Part shown: positions 11,001-22,030 of the stretch, piece after piece
Layout: every line of letters starts with the position of its first letter
How positions within the stretch are numbered: the first letter of the stretch is position 1
Position numbers and translations under genes: made by a program
The notes under the pieces: generated by a model
Told to the model about the DNA's origin: nothing
Database searches by the model: none
What the model saw: the letters and a program-made list of their open reading frames with translations, nothing else
Assembly (NCBI RefSeq): GCF_964355755.1
Contig: NC_092678.1
Coordinates: forward strand, 23,974,365 to 24,038,364
Origin: Antedon mediterranea
Taxonomy: Eukaryota > Echinodermata > Crinoidea > Comatulida > Antedonidae
Length of the DNA stretch: 64,000 bases
Direction: 5' to 3'

Positions 11001-14000
11001 TGACATCATCATGTCCATATTTCGGCACATCACATTTATTCACATAAAGTTTGATAGTGGAGATAAGGCTTAATAATATTAATAATTAATATCACTACCA
11101 TATTTGGGAATATCACTACCCTATTTGGGAACATCACACTATTTTGTCAAACTAGTTTGATAGTGTAGACAGAGCTTAATAATATTAATATATTTAAATT
11201 AATGACAGGTCACCTTGGGACTGAACTGCATACAAGTGAACCAGACGTGTACATAAGTGAGGATGGAGGGTACAGCTGGAACAAAGCACTAGATGGGCCA
11301 CATCACTATGCGATTACCAACTATGGAGCGCTGATTGTTGCAGTACCACAGAAATCAAGCACTAACGTTATCAAGTAAATACAATTGTTATTATTTAAAG
11401 TTAGGTTTTTATGAGACATGCTTACCTTTTTTGGTGTTTTCTATGTCCATGGCTGACGACACATCAATGCGGAGGTCATAGTTCGTCACTAATTGAAAGC
11501 TCTCTGATACCAACATTACATCAACATACTAGACCACACATAGGAAACCTAGTAAAAAACACAAAGACTAAATCTATTATACTAAGTTTATATCCACTCA
11601 AAAATTAAAAAGGCCAACTTTCAACCTCAAGTACAAAAGTACACCAGATGAGAAAATGTTAAAATAAATCACTTAAACCTAACCACTTTCAAACAGATAT
11701 TCTGTGGATGCTGGACAGTGTTGGAATGAGTATGTATTCACATCAGAGCCTATTGCTGTCACTGGCCTTCTACCAGAGCCTAACATTAAGTCACTGAATG
11801 TCAGCATATGGGGCTATGATATGGAGACAAGGATATGGAATGCTTTCAGTATTAATTTTAAAGCAGTCTTGGAGAGTACTTGTAAGTTGTATACAAAGAT
11901 ATATTTTAATATATATGATTGATATTATTATTATTATATTGAATATATATGATTGATATACATATTGATCACTATGGTTAATATTTATATGACGCATAAT
12001 AATAAGGAAACACAAAAACATAACTCCATTGTAATTATGTATCTACAACTGACTGTGTACAATACAAACTTGAACCTGTGTGTGTTCTAACCAGTGATTT
12101 TTGATAAAATGAAAAAAGAAGATCATATATTACACTCTCTCTTACCTAAACCTCCCACACACAACCATCAGCTCCGACGCGTTAGATCGTTCACCCTCCC
12201 CAAAGTCCGGACACAACGCACAAAAAACTTCATTACTTTCCACGGAGTTTTCAATGATTGGTGAATGATCAGTAGCTGAGTTATGATAAGCAAATTGTGA
12301 ACCTCTATTGGTTTGTGTTACTGGATGTACTATGATGGCCATTGAAAGACTGATTTGTGGACTATGTTATATTTTAGTATTACTTGTTTGGACTGTGCTA
12401 TACTATGTGTTTACATATTTACTATTATATTTATGTCAACTTCATCACTGCTTACTTGATGCAATAAAGGAAATAAATAAATAAATAAAAACCACAGACA
12501 ATATTGATGGACGTGAAATTAACTGAATTTTGTCTTTTTATAATGCTACGCTTTTTGTTGTTTTTAGTCCGTTTATGTACATCTTTCTAAAGCTCTGTCT
12601 ACACTATCAAACTTTATGTGAAAAAAAATCACTACCGTATTTGGGCATATCAGTACCATATTTGGGCATATCACTACCATATTTGGGCATATCACTACCA
12701 TATTTGGGCATATCAGTACCATATTTGGGCATATCACTACCATATTTGGGCATATCACTACCATATTTGGGCATATCACTACCATATTATTATAGCTAGT
12801 TACTAATATTTTAAAACTTTACAGGTAACAGTGATGATTTTGAAACTTGGAAACCACATGAGAAAAACAGCAAAAAGGGATGTTTACTTGGGTACCTTGA
12901 AACATTTAGACGAATCAAACGCGGAGCGCGATGTTCCGTTGATATAAATTACGATCATCAAGTTTACCAAACACAAGATCAATGTGAATGCACTCAAGAT
13001 GACTATGAATGGTACAGTCCATTATACATTTTAAAATGTCTACACGTGGATGGTACAGTCCATCAGTAGACACCAATGCAAATAGATCAACATAGGATTG
13101 GTCTTCCCAGCACAAACAAAAAATACACAAATATTTATAAGTAATGCGATACTGAAAGTGAATCAGCTATGCTTTGAACATAGTCATTTTTGTATGTGCT
13201 TGATTCAAGTTCACTCTAACATCTTGTACTATACTGAGAAGAGCCAATAAGACTGAGCTTTAAGCGCAGGTGTCAATTATGTACTTTGTTATTCTAACTA
13301 GACATCTAATATTCTGAATGCAATTGCTTACGCTATCTTAATCATATTAAGCCATCGCATTTGCTACAAAAATACACAACTGAAGGATTTACATCTTTTT
13401 TTGTTTTGTTTGTATTACAGTGCTTTTGGGTTTAAACGAGAAGATGGACAAGGCCAGTGCAAACTTGACCCTCAATTTAAAAACAAAGTTATAGATATTT
13501 GTGTGAAGCATGAGGAAGAGAAAGAAGTGTCAACAGGGTATGGTAGTTGTTATTGAATATTAAGTAAGCTTAGCAACTCCTCTGAGGGAGTGTAAGTTGA
13601 TAGATTGGTTTTGGAAGGGGAGGTTAATTGTATTTTTAGAATTTTAATCGTGTTATAACAATTTTAGTCAGAGGAGATTGGTGGGATATTTTCAGAAGAT
13701 AGGGAACCAGTGTTAATTTGATAATAGTGTAATAATAAATCAAATTATCTTTAATATTTTGTTTTTCTTCTTGCAGGTATAGATTGATACCTGGCGATAA
13801 ATGTAATGGAGGTTTCAGACCAAAGACTAACTTATTAGACTTGCATGAGAATTGTGATGGAACACGACTTGCAACAGAAAATGTTAGTATCTGTAGTTTG
13901 ATTCGATCCCTTTCAATAAAATTATTTTAAAAAATTCTAATTTTTTGTAGAATGTACAATTTTTTTTAATGAAATATTGTTATTTTTTATTTAAATAGTC

Positions 14001-14990
14001 TAAACATGGCGGCTTGAAAGTGTTTATTATTCTGTTGTTTGTCGTCATGGCAGCCATTGGTATTGGTTATGTGTATGTTAAAAGATATTCCATTGATCTT
14101 CCATGTTTTAAGACAAGGTTAGTAGCATAAAGTTATTCTATAAATATATTCTAATGCAACCTACGCAACGTAAGAAAATGCTCTTCCAATTATTGTGTTT
14201 GCGTGAAATCAAACCTGCGATGTTTTGCAGCACTTTTGCGTCGTCGGTTCCCACTTGTGATTACGCAATACACTTTGCATCAATGCGTCGCTAGTGGGAA
14301 CCACGCTTTATGGTCACAATTTGTAGTGCATTAATAAAATAAATATATTTTTATTTTTGAATAGTGATTAGTATCTATATATTTTTGCTAATGTGTTACT
14401 ATTATGCCCCTTTGTAACTGCCTATCAGAACACTAGTGTGTTGTTTGGTGTGTGTTCTCTGTGTGATTTATATCTCTATGGTTACAGAAACATTATGTAT
14501 CGATACTCCGAACTGTCACAAAAGGACGAGTTAGACAACGCATTGGACAAGGCTCTCAATCTGGATGAGGAATCACATGTCTACCATGATGAATCTGATG
14601 ATGTGAGTATTCTTATCAACATTTGCAGGCTTACATAAAGCTCATTGTAAAATATATTTAATGTTATAAAGAACATTGTAATATTGTGTCTAAATGCTGC
14701 TTGCAATATATCTATTATAAATACATTTTATAATGTTATTGTGGAGAGACAAATAAGCACTGTTTGGTGGCATCTCGACACGTATGAAGGAACCTCTATG
14801 GGAGGTGACTGGTGTTGATATATATGTAACATCTAGCAAACTATGCTACAAGACAACTGTCACTGTATAAAACACATTACACATGAATCCATTATCTTTT
14901 ATAATACATCTAAGTATTAATTTTAGAGAAGAATAAAATCTAACAATTTATATCTCTATTTGTATATTATTTTAGGATATGTTATCGTAA
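5008..14990 (+). CDS. SORT1: sortilin (VPS10-domain sorting receptor), complete, 21 exons, 833 aa
   Basis: Exons: 5008-5322, 5568-5630, 5878-5942, 6116-6215, 6500-6673, 6975-7113, 7210-7272, 7616-7686, 8913-8996, 9722-9782, 9955-10028, 10253-10429, 10679-10784, 11209-11374, 11697-11881, 12825-13011, 13421-13537, 13777-13882, 13999-14117, 14488-14602, 14976-14990. The product is a type I receptor carrying cargo between trans-Golgi, endosome and surface. Signal peptide is residues 1-31; a furin-type RSRR at 79-82 ends a propeptide as in human sortilin. The VPS10 beta-propeller follows, with Asp-box repeats such as STDDGDSWNKA and SEDGGYSWNK, then the cysteine-rich 10CC module, a transmembrane helix (about 757-778) and a ~55-residue tail with YSEL (Y-x-x-hydrophobic) and an acidic end SDDDML. 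Length matches human (831). Start 5008 has a strong Kozak context; an in-frame ATG at 4963 would add 15 residues. Intron 2 uses a GC donor. SorCS or SorLA are excluded by length and absence of extra domains. Confidence 0.93.
6217..6359. mobile_element. snap-back MITE, family 1, copy 1 (sortilin intron 4)
   Basis: A 143-bp near-palindrome: left end TAAAGCTCTGTCTACACTAT, right end its reverse complement. Between them lies the family core GATGTCATATCACTACCATA followed by TTTGGGAACATC. It begins one base after the G of the sortilin exon 4 donor, so bases +3 onward of that splice site come from the element or its target-site duplication. Confidence 0.9.
7759..8392. mobile_element. ~630-bp element with short inverted ends TTAAAGNCCCCNTTCCCT (sortilin intron 8)
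   Basis: Left end TTAAAGACCCCTTCCCTGC and right end GTAGGGAATGGGGCTTTAA are imperfect inverted repeats, and both sides continue weakly. The interior is more GC-rich than its surroundings (GCCTAGCTAGGCTT, CGCGGCGATCG) and has no coding frame. The right end directly abuts a family 1 MITE at 8389. Called a non-autonomous DNA element on ends alone. Confidence 0.55.
8389..8553. mobile_element. snap-back MITE, family 1, copy 2 (sortilin intron 8)
   Basis: TTAAGCTCTGTCTACACTGT at the left, CTAGTTTGATAGTGTAGAC at the right, with the core GGACATGATGATGTCATATC and two imperfect CACTACCATATTTTGGCA blocks between. TTAA occurs at both ends. Confidence 0.9.
9333..9652 (-). mobile_element. tRNA-derived SINE (sortilin intron 9)
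   Basis: Read on the minus strand, the element opens with a tRNA-like head containing an A box (GAGTGGCCGAGCGGTTAAG) and B box (GGGTTCGAGGCTC), the pattern of Ser/Leu-type tRNAs. A ~200-bp body follows with GGATAAGGACTATAAACCGT and GTAGGGGGTTACCCCGGTGT, then a TTCAATTCAATTCAAT tail. Head, body and short tandem tail are the layout of a SINE. The body resembles conserved central domains of widespread SINE superfamilies, but I cannot name the family. It lies antisense to sortilin. Confidence 0.8.
10908..11072. mobile_element. snap-back MITE, family 1, copy 3 (sortilin intron 13)
   Basis: TTAAGCTCTGTCTACACTAT at the left; ATAAAGTTTGATAGTGGAGA and AGGCTTAA at the right. The core is present in the opposite orientation to copies 1 and 2 (GATATGACATCATCATGTCC type). 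Confidence 0.85.
11088..11179. mobile_element. truncated family 1 MITE (right half) beside copy 3
   Basis: Contains two ATATCACTACC...ATTTGGGAA blocks and the right terminus CTAGTTTGATAGTGTAGACA followed by GAGCTTAA. It lacks a left terminus. It ends about 30 bp before sortilin exon 14. Confidence 0.8.
12091..12489 (+). mobile_element. 5'-truncated LINE, 3' end with reverse-transcriptase C-terminal remnant (sortilin intron 15)
   Basis: A short open frame at 12091-12264 reads through a stretch containing LRRVRSFTLPKVRTQRTKNF and ending GVFNDW-stop. That resembles the R-x-F/L...P-x-x-RT...SF pattern at the C-terminus of non-LTR retrotransposon ORF2 proteins. About 220 bp of 3' untranslated sequence and a (AAAT)n tail at 12467-12489 follow. 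It lies in sense orientation inside a sortilin intron. Clade not determined; no catalytic RT motifs remain. Confidence 0.6.
12588..12791. mobile_element. truncated family 1 MITE with an expanded 21-bp internal tandem repeat (sortilin intron 15)
   Basis: The left terminus TAAAGCTCTGTCTACACTAT and the ACTTTATGTGA segment are intact. Then a 21-bp unit (TTTGGGCATATCACTACCATA with CAGTACC variants) repeats about seven times, starting at 12641, 12662, 12683, 12704, 12725, 12746 and 12767. The right terminus is gone. In other copies the same unit occurs once or twice, so the array grew after insertion. Open frames over the array (PYLGIS-type) are repeat artefacts. Confidence 0.9.
13009..13063 (+). 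repeat. short direct repeat across the sortilin exon 16 splice donor
   Basis: The 14-mer ATGGTACAGTCCAT occurs at 13009 (exon 16 ends at 13011 with the donor GTACAG) and again 41 bp downstream at 13050. The second copy therefore repeats exon tail and donor. It is the smallest example of the donor-spanning duplications seen in this window. Confidence 0.75.
14156..14312. mobile_element. degenerate family 2 palindromic MITE (sortilin intron 19)
   Basis: The right end GCGTCGCTAGTGGGAACCAC followed by GCTTTA matches the ends of the better copies at 44229 and 61494. The left half is diverged (CGGTTCCCACTTGTGATTACG is internal). Family membership is likely, boundaries uncertain. Confidence 0.45.
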
Positions 14991-15178
14991 CAAGAGAGAA
15001 GTTAATGCCATGAAGATGATTGCCAATCAGTTTGTTTTGTTTTATATATTTTGTATTTAAGTCTCACAAACCCAATATAGTACTCTACGTAAGTTTTTTC
15101 AAGAAGCACATTGATTTTTATTTCAAACTAGTCTTTTTTTAGTACTTTTTGTAAAAATATTTGTTTAATCAGATATCA

Positions 15179-15184
15179 AATAAA
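15179..15184 (+). terminator. SORT1: candidate sortilin polyadenylation signal
   Basis: AATAAA about 190 nt after the sortilin stop codon, the first such hexamer downstream. The real cleavage site cannot be read from sequence; a longer 3' UTR is possible. Confidence 0.4.
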
Positions 15185-15593
15185 ACAAAACTTTTATAAT
15201 ATTACCTAGGACATTATTTCTGTTCCCAAAAATGTTTATTTTCAGAAACATAATTTGAGCACTTTTAAATTTGTTTACATTTTGAACACAGTTTTTGGCT
15301 GTTATATTAAAATATAATTTAATATTTTATCGATAAATAGTTGTAGATTAATTTATAACTAAGTTATTAGAGACTGATTTGTAAAAATATTAAATTTAAT
15401 CAGTCCCTTTTTTCTTGTTTGATAACACTGACCTTACTAATAACACATTTCTTTACAAATTATATTTATGTAATCGGAAAAATAAATAATATTGCACCCA
15501 ATTGCCTTGCGTGTATAATCAAAACATTTAAAATGAATTAGTACAGTGATTAAGCTTATGTGCAATTAAACCGTTTAAATTTAGTAAAGTGAT

Positions 15594-15791
15594 TAGGGAG
15601 CTTTTTCAACGACCTATGACCTGATATGGATGAACTATTCACATATGTTTGGTTTCGAATTTTTGTTCCAAGTCGTCTGACCCACTTTGGTCGATTAGTG
15701 GTCCAGGTGACAATCTTTGATTCTGTTATCAGACATGCATGGTTGAACCTTTTATGGGAGTATGGTCCTACAGTAAATAGAAAGCTCCCTA
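15594..15791. mobile_element. ~200-bp MITE with TAGGGAGCTTT inverted ends
   Basis: Left TTAGGGAGCTTTTTC and right GAAAGCTCCCTATA are inverted, consistent with a TA target duplication and GGGAGCTTT termini of Tc1/mariner style. No reading frame of note. It lies between sortilin and the Fez gene. Confidence 0.6.
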
Positions 15792-18700
15792 TATAAAATT
15801 TCAAAGGCAATATTTATTGTAACATTTTCATTTTTTGAATTAATTACCTATTTCATGTATAGTGTTTTATAACAAGTTACTAATTTATAGTTGTGGATAT
15901 TTATTTAACTTAATAATTAGGATGATGAAGTATAGATATAGAGTTATTATATTATTATAGGTTAGTATTTGTTTACTCCACATGATCACCAATGACGCCA
16001 AATTTTCAAATAGGTAAAAGAATTAGGTGGATGGCGTTAAATATCACATTATTTGTACCACTTTTGTTTTCTTATTGTTATAATTTTAAGTTATTAGTAT
16101 GATTTACCTTAGACACATTATTTAAGTTTTGTTTACTGTTTCATTTGATTATAATAGGAAATACTATTCTTTTCTATACTTATGCAACTCTGAACAAAAT
16201 ATTAATGTTTTTTCCAAACTATTATTTCACAAACACTGCCCTCTAGATATAAAATGTTGTATTTGGAGGAATTAAATATTTGTGTATTTTCACCATGATT
16301 GTGTCATACCTTAATACTGTAAAAACAAAACTGTGTAATCTTTTTTGTAATTCTTGAAATATCACGTTGTCTTCCATTTTAAAGTAAACATTTCTTTTTA
16401 GTTTCTATGTTAGTTATCTGTTATTTTTTATTGATTTAAATATTTAGATCAAGTTAACTAAAAACGTTTTTGTTGTCATTATTTAAAAATAAGATATCAT
16501 TTTAAGTTTGGAGACTATTTTTCTTTTTTATATAAATATAAGAATATTCATAGCAAAAGCAGAAAGAAAATATGATTTTTATTATTATTATTATTATGTG
16601 TATAGAAGAAAATGAATTGACAAATGTATATAGTTAAGAGTATTTATACAATGTGAGGCATTATTCAATTTAATGATTGCATATTATAGCCATGCCAAGT
16701 GTGCGAGGATACGAAAACAAATCTTTTATTTGGAAAATATTGATTATAACTTTTTATTTATTACCTCAGTTTATTATTGTTTTTAGATGTTTAAATATTT
16801 TGTTTAGAATTATAGATATTTTAAATATTACACTACACAGAATATTAAGTATATTATTCTTAAATGTAATTAAATGTTTTCATTTATTTTTGACTTGTCT
16901 AAAAAATGCTAATTTGCAAATACAAATACATTAAACTAAAATATTTAAGTTTAATAATATTTGTTTTAGATAATATCTGACGCAAAAGTCGTTATAAAAT
17001 GTACTACACAAATATTGGATGGAGTTGATATTTATATTTAAACACAATTTTTGCAGTCAAAGAATATTAAACTATGTTATCACTTTTACTTATAATACTT
17101 GTACCATTCCACGAGTCATAACTTGATATGCACTATTACTTTATTGTTTTAGTAATTATTTAATGTAAAATCTGCAATTAAATTTCGCTTTAAACCATTT
17201 GTTATGTTGTATTGTGTACCTTACTTATTTAAGTAAATACCGCCTTGAAGACGCAGAAGTTAAACGCGCGTATAAAACATGATGAGTATGCGCGTACATT
17301 CTTAAAAAGTCGGGCGCGTCGTGGCGCGGCTCCCTATGGCGTCAACCAACGTCGTTACGACGCGAAAAGAAAATGCGTTGCGTGATATCCGAATCAGTGA
17401 ATACCAAATACATTAAAAGAAAGACTTCATCTTGTTATTTATAATTTCGTTGCCCTGATAATTGAATGCCGTTTTTAGTAAACCATGTCACACTCGCTTT
17501 AATTTTTATCAATATCGTAGATAAAATAGCAAAATTTTTTCTCTTTAAATCATTGTGCGCTTTTACAGTTTCCGAAATCTTACGCATGTTTACGTTAAAA
17601 GATACCAAAAGGACACTTAGACATCAACAAGTCCCCGTTACATAATGCTAATAATCTACTTCAAGAGGCCTAGCCAATCTGGACGATGCGTTGACGTTTT
17701 TGTTGCCAATCTAAAATAGATGTTACGTAAAGGCCAACACCGCTATTAATTTATCGTATAGTCCATTTACCGAAGAAGGATATTTTGCAAACATTAACAG
17801 CAAACAATGGACAATATACTGAATTGGTTTAGTATAAATTAGGACACATTTATTGAAAGCAATTACGTATAAAATGCAACAATTTAGAACGCATAGAGTA
17901 ATTGTGTGTCTAAATAGATATAGCTAAATATAAATGAAACCATAAAGAACTATGATGAGCATTGTACAGACAATGACAGTAGTATTATAACTGCAAACCA
18001 CATTGAATTCGCAATGAAGGTCGTTTTAAGTCGATATTCAGCAAATAACACACGGTATAAACTATGAATTTTGTATACTCTATAACAATTTCATAATGTT
18101 ACATTTTTCAAAGACACCAGAACACAAAATCGTGTCAGTTTCATCAGTATATGAAAGCGCGCGATAATCAAGCGCGTACAGTAAGTATACTGAAAAAAAT
18201 AATGTTGTATTTCAAATAACCAATTCAGCGTGTGGAAATGTTACAGATGTGTTTGGGATATAATCTATACCTATACCGACTCTTTCGTATTTATAAACAC
18301 ATACATATAGCAATCAACATAATTACGGTAAATAAAATTAGTATCTATATCGTGATTTTGATCGCGATGGTCATGATACGTTCATCTGTTGTTAACATTT
18401 CCATTCCAGAATAAAATCAAATTATGTAATGAAATTTTGAAACGGTTTAATGATTTGTAGTCGACAAATGCTCATTAAACGGCATATAAGGTTACACTGA
18501 TATCCAAAAGGTACAACTGTAGTATGAAATGAATTAAAAGACAGTCATAATTAACTAAAATTTACCGGTTGTTAAGAAGACGTTGTGGCACAGACGTTGT
18601 GGACTAAGTAAGCCAAGTTATGCTATATTCTCTCAAATACTAAAATATAATAGATATAAACATTATAAATCCACAGACAAATTACTAAAAATGACAATGT

Positions 18701-20076
18701 TGTTGGTATCAATGGCTGAATCAAACTGGGGTAATAATAATAAGTAAAACAGCCAAAAATAAATGGCAAGCTTTCGAAAACACCATTTATTCGTCAAGGT
18801 TTAGCGTTAAAATAATTCATGTGCAGGCATCTTCAGAGCCATCCTTTACCCGCCTGAAGATAATACATAAAATATAAGTCATGTTTGTATTACCGTATCA
18901 TTGTTAAAATAGTTTGTAATAGATCTTAAAAATAATGAATTGTTTTTTTTTTGTTACTCAATTCACCGGTTTGTCTTGTTTGTGTGTTTCATTGCAACAA
19001 ATTACATTAATTAGTTAATATTAGTCTGGTTTTTTTTTCTATAAAGTACAAATCGTTTTTGATGATCAAAGTAATTTTTATTATTCGTAAAAAATAGTTG
19101 CAACGAAAATATTTCAAATAGAATGTTTCGTAGAAGTGTTTGTTGACATACGAGTAATAGAAACATTTAGTGATTCTATTTCGAGAAAATATTTTGTTGG
19201 ATTGTATTGGTAATAATTATGTTTCAAAATAACAGAATAAACTAGAGATATTCCCTGATTAACTGATGACATCATAATGTCCTTTCACACTGTTGAAATA
19301 ATAATAATAATAATGTATTGTTTTTACAACAGACATTGTTCTACCTTTTGCTTTGTTGATTTATCGCCATTATTATTACTTAGTATAAACACACTGTACA
19401 ATTATGAAGATATAGAAAACATCTATTTGTTGTTCTAATGTTCTCTTTAATATTTGATAGAAGCATACATATTTACCTTAGGCTTACAACAGATAATTTG
19501 CTTTTAGCAATAATATTTATTCACGTCGATTTACAACTAATCTTTAGTCTTGTTTAGCTTATTGAAAAAAGACTAAATTTCCGAGTTTAATCCCGGTTGT
19601 ATTTTATTATATTTTTAGTCTAGTTTTTTTTTCTCTACTGCTGGTCGGTTGATTTGTTCTTTACTTTTAAAATACAAAGTACGGTAAGCTTTACAATATT
19701 CAGCGAAACAATTCAAGTACAACGTATATATTAACGAATATTAAGCTTCCCTATTTTTATCATAGTTTTTTTTTTTATAACAAACGCATACAAAACGCTT
19801 GTCTTTGTTAAAACGTTTTCTTTCTTTTATAACAAACACAATATTTCAAACTACATTAAGTAATTTAATAATAGCGCTATATACAGTATTATATATATAA
19901 TAATAATTTATATTTATAAATCTAAACAGATATATTAAACTATGTTTTTGATGGTCACATGATTAGTGCGTAACGGATGGCCAAATACGCACTTATTGGG
20001 CGCGTATAAGTATAATGTACTTAATATATATATTAAACTCTTTTTATAAGGTATCACATGTTTGATGTGTATCATT
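15792..20076. other. intergenic DNA, no gene seen
   Basis: AT-rich DNA between the sortilin 3' end and the Fez stop codon. All frames are short and lack codon structure or splice context. Two CpG-rich patches stand out: 17262-17385 (CGCGCGTATA, GGGCGCGTCGTGGCGCGG) and 18150-18180 (GCGCGCGATAATCAAGCGCG). The part next to 20076 probably holds the Fez 3' UTR. Confidence 0.6.
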
Positions 20077-21228
20077 TTATGCATCTTCTGAAAGATGACA
20101 AACCGTTGCTGAAGAATCGTCGCATATCGCTGAATCGTGAAGTTTTCTTACGTGTTTCTTTAGGTCAAAATTTCTACAAAATCCCTTATTACATATATTA
20201 CAAGTAAACGGCTTCTTTTCGTTGTGGGTATGCATGTGAAACGTAAGATTGTAAGCCTGGTGGAACGCCTTTTTACAGACACCGCATTTGAATTGTTTTT
20301 CACCGCTGTGTGTCAGTTTGTGATTCTTATAGTTGCCTTTCTGATGAAAACCTTTGCCACAAAACTCACAAACGAACGGTTTGTAGTTAGCGTGGATACG
20401 CATATGGGTATTTAACGTTGAACTTCTGTTAAACGCTTTAGAACAAATACGACATTTATGAGGTTTTTCGTTCGTGTGTATAATCTTGTGTCGGCACAGG
20501 GTACTCGCCTGTCGAAATCCCTTTCCGCATATTTTACAGATGAACGGCCTAGCTCCCGTATGCACTGGCATATGCCTGGTTAAGTTATAATGGGCGTTGA
20601 ACACTTTTCCACATTCTAGGCAAGGAAAATGTTTCGATTTCTTGTCTTGTTTTTTCTCTTTTTCCTTTTTATCTTCCAGAATTCTTTTTTTACTTGATGA
20701 TTCTTTTTCCTGGTATGCATTCGCTAAATCTGAGAGACTTGATGATGATTGAGGTGAAGTTGAGAAATAGGATGTCTGTGTCTCTGGGAGAGGAAAAGAA
20801 TTTAAACGTTGCATGCTTGCGAATCTGAAATCATTGTATGATTTTGCCATCTTCATTTTTAACGAAATGTCCGTGTTTTGAAGATTTCTCGGTTGTTGTT
20901 TGATTCCTAGATGTACAGCGAGTGGTTTCACAACTTGACGAGTGTTCGTGTCAACTAGCACAGGTACTGGATAGGAGACAAACCCCATTGAACTGGACTG
21001 GTGTTGAGAAAACCCGCCTGTTCCGGGAGGTGAATATGCGCCACGATACGAGACGACACCATTCGAGCAGCCTAACGTTCTTGGTCCAGAATGACCAGTA
21101 CTTGCTAGCGGGTTCCTTGTCAGTAAATTTGATAAAGAATTGGTATTTTTATTGTCGCTATCTTTCTTCGTTTCCCCGTTAATGATACGATCAATCGAGA
21201 AGGAGAGTTTGGTTTTTACAGCAGCCAT
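20077..21228 (-). CDS. FEZF: Fez-family zinc finger transcription factor (forebrain embryonic zinc finger), 383 aa, one exon
   Basis: Fez proteins are nuclear repressors that pattern the anterior nervous system. Residues 7-17 ([11 protein letters not shown]) form an Eh1 motif, the Groucho-binding peptide found near the N-terminus of FEZF1/2. The middle is a low-complexity Ser/Pro region, then a Lys-rich segment (about 175-198). Residues about 199-366 hold six consecutive C2H2 fingers with Fez signatures: [78 protein letters not shown] and [17 protein letters not shown]. All Cys and His ligands are present. Upstream of the ATG lies AT-rich DNA; a non-coding first exon (donor AAAG/GTGGGT near 21760, acceptor TTTAG near 21315) is possible. 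The coding region is uninterrupted, unlike the multi-exon vertebrate genes. Its ~13 kb empty upstream region suits a developmental regulator. Orthology to a single Fezf is very likely. Confidence 0.95.
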   Translation of the reverse strand: MAAVKTKLSFSIDRIINGETKKDSDNKNTNSLSNLLTRNPLASTGHSGPRTLGCSNGVVSYRGAYSPPGTGGFSQHQSSSMGFVSYPVPVLVDTNTRQVVKPLAVHLGIKQQPRNLQNTDISLKMKMAKSYNDFRFASMQRLNSFPLPETQTSYFSTSPQSSSSLSDLANAYQEKESSSKKRILEDKKEKEKKQDKKSKHFPCLECGKVFNAHYNLTRHMPVHTGARPFICKICGKGFRQASTLCRHKIIHTNEKPHKCRICSKAFNRSSTLNTHMRIHANYKPFVCEFCGKGFHQKGNYKNHKLTHSGEKQFKCGVCKKAFHQAYNLTFHMHTHNEKKPFTCNICNKGFCRNFDLKKHVRKLHDSAICDDSSATVCHLSEDA

Positions 21229-21759
21229 GTTTAATGATGTTCAAATACTTGGTACTATGTATTCTTTATGATAGCAAGACGCATTATCCGAAGCTACCGC
21301 TAACAACAACAGTAACCTAAATACAAACAATAAAAAAAACAATTTATACAATACATATATCTACTGAATCACTGAATAAATAGACATTTTTGAATTGATT
21401 TTTTTTTACAAAATAATAACGTATTTTTAAAACTAGAAGAAAATATAGAAAATCGCCCAAAAAACAAAAGCAAACGAACATCACAAACACATTATTTCGT
21501 TTAATATTTTTAATAAATAATTTAATATTTAGTTGATTAATTTTCTGCTAATTTTAAATCTTAGTGAAACAAATATTTTATTTACCAACACTTTTAACTC
21601 TACAAATATGTATATTTTCTATTGTAATAATGCTTATTCGTTTGAGTTACCGCTATATAATAACAATTACATTCTAAAATTCGGTAGTATTTTTCTATGA
21701 ATAGGCAAACGTACGCAGAAAATAAGTTAATAAAATATATAAAACTAAAAGAAGTACCC

Positions 21760-22030
21760 ACCTTTGATGTTTGATGATATGATGATAAAAAATTGACGAC
21801 CAAACTAAAATATTGATGACTCCAAATTGAAGATAAGGACGTTTACAATGACACACTCAGATTCAGTTCTAAGACACAGTTGCAGTCAGTTTTCATTTGT
21901 GTTACCAATAAGCAAAAATATCATTCTCCGGTAGCCAATCATATCGCAGGAAAATGATGACGGTTGCTACGCGTTGTACGACGCACATATCAGAGTGAGG
22001 AGAGAGAGAGTGGCTGTAGTGATGCGAGAT
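21760..22030 (-). promoter_or_regulatory. candidate Fez promoter region
   Basis: About 600-800 bp upstream of the Fez ATG the sequence becomes less AT-rich. It has two CCAAT boxes (TTACCAATAAG at about 21902, GTAGCCAATCATA at about 21933) and a GA-rich run GAGGAGAGAGAGAGTGG (about 21997-22013). No TATA box was identified. This is a guess from composition and motifs; the transcription start is unknown. Confidence 0.35.

Noticed and set aside
12530-12806. Three overlapping open frames (70-89 codons) rich in PYLGIS, VICPNM or YHIWA repeats
   Set aside because: All come from the 21-bp tandem repeat inside a truncated MITE within a sortilin intron.
16677-16934. 85-codon Ile/Phe/Leu-rich frame
   Set aside because: Composition of AT-rich DNA; no family resemblance.
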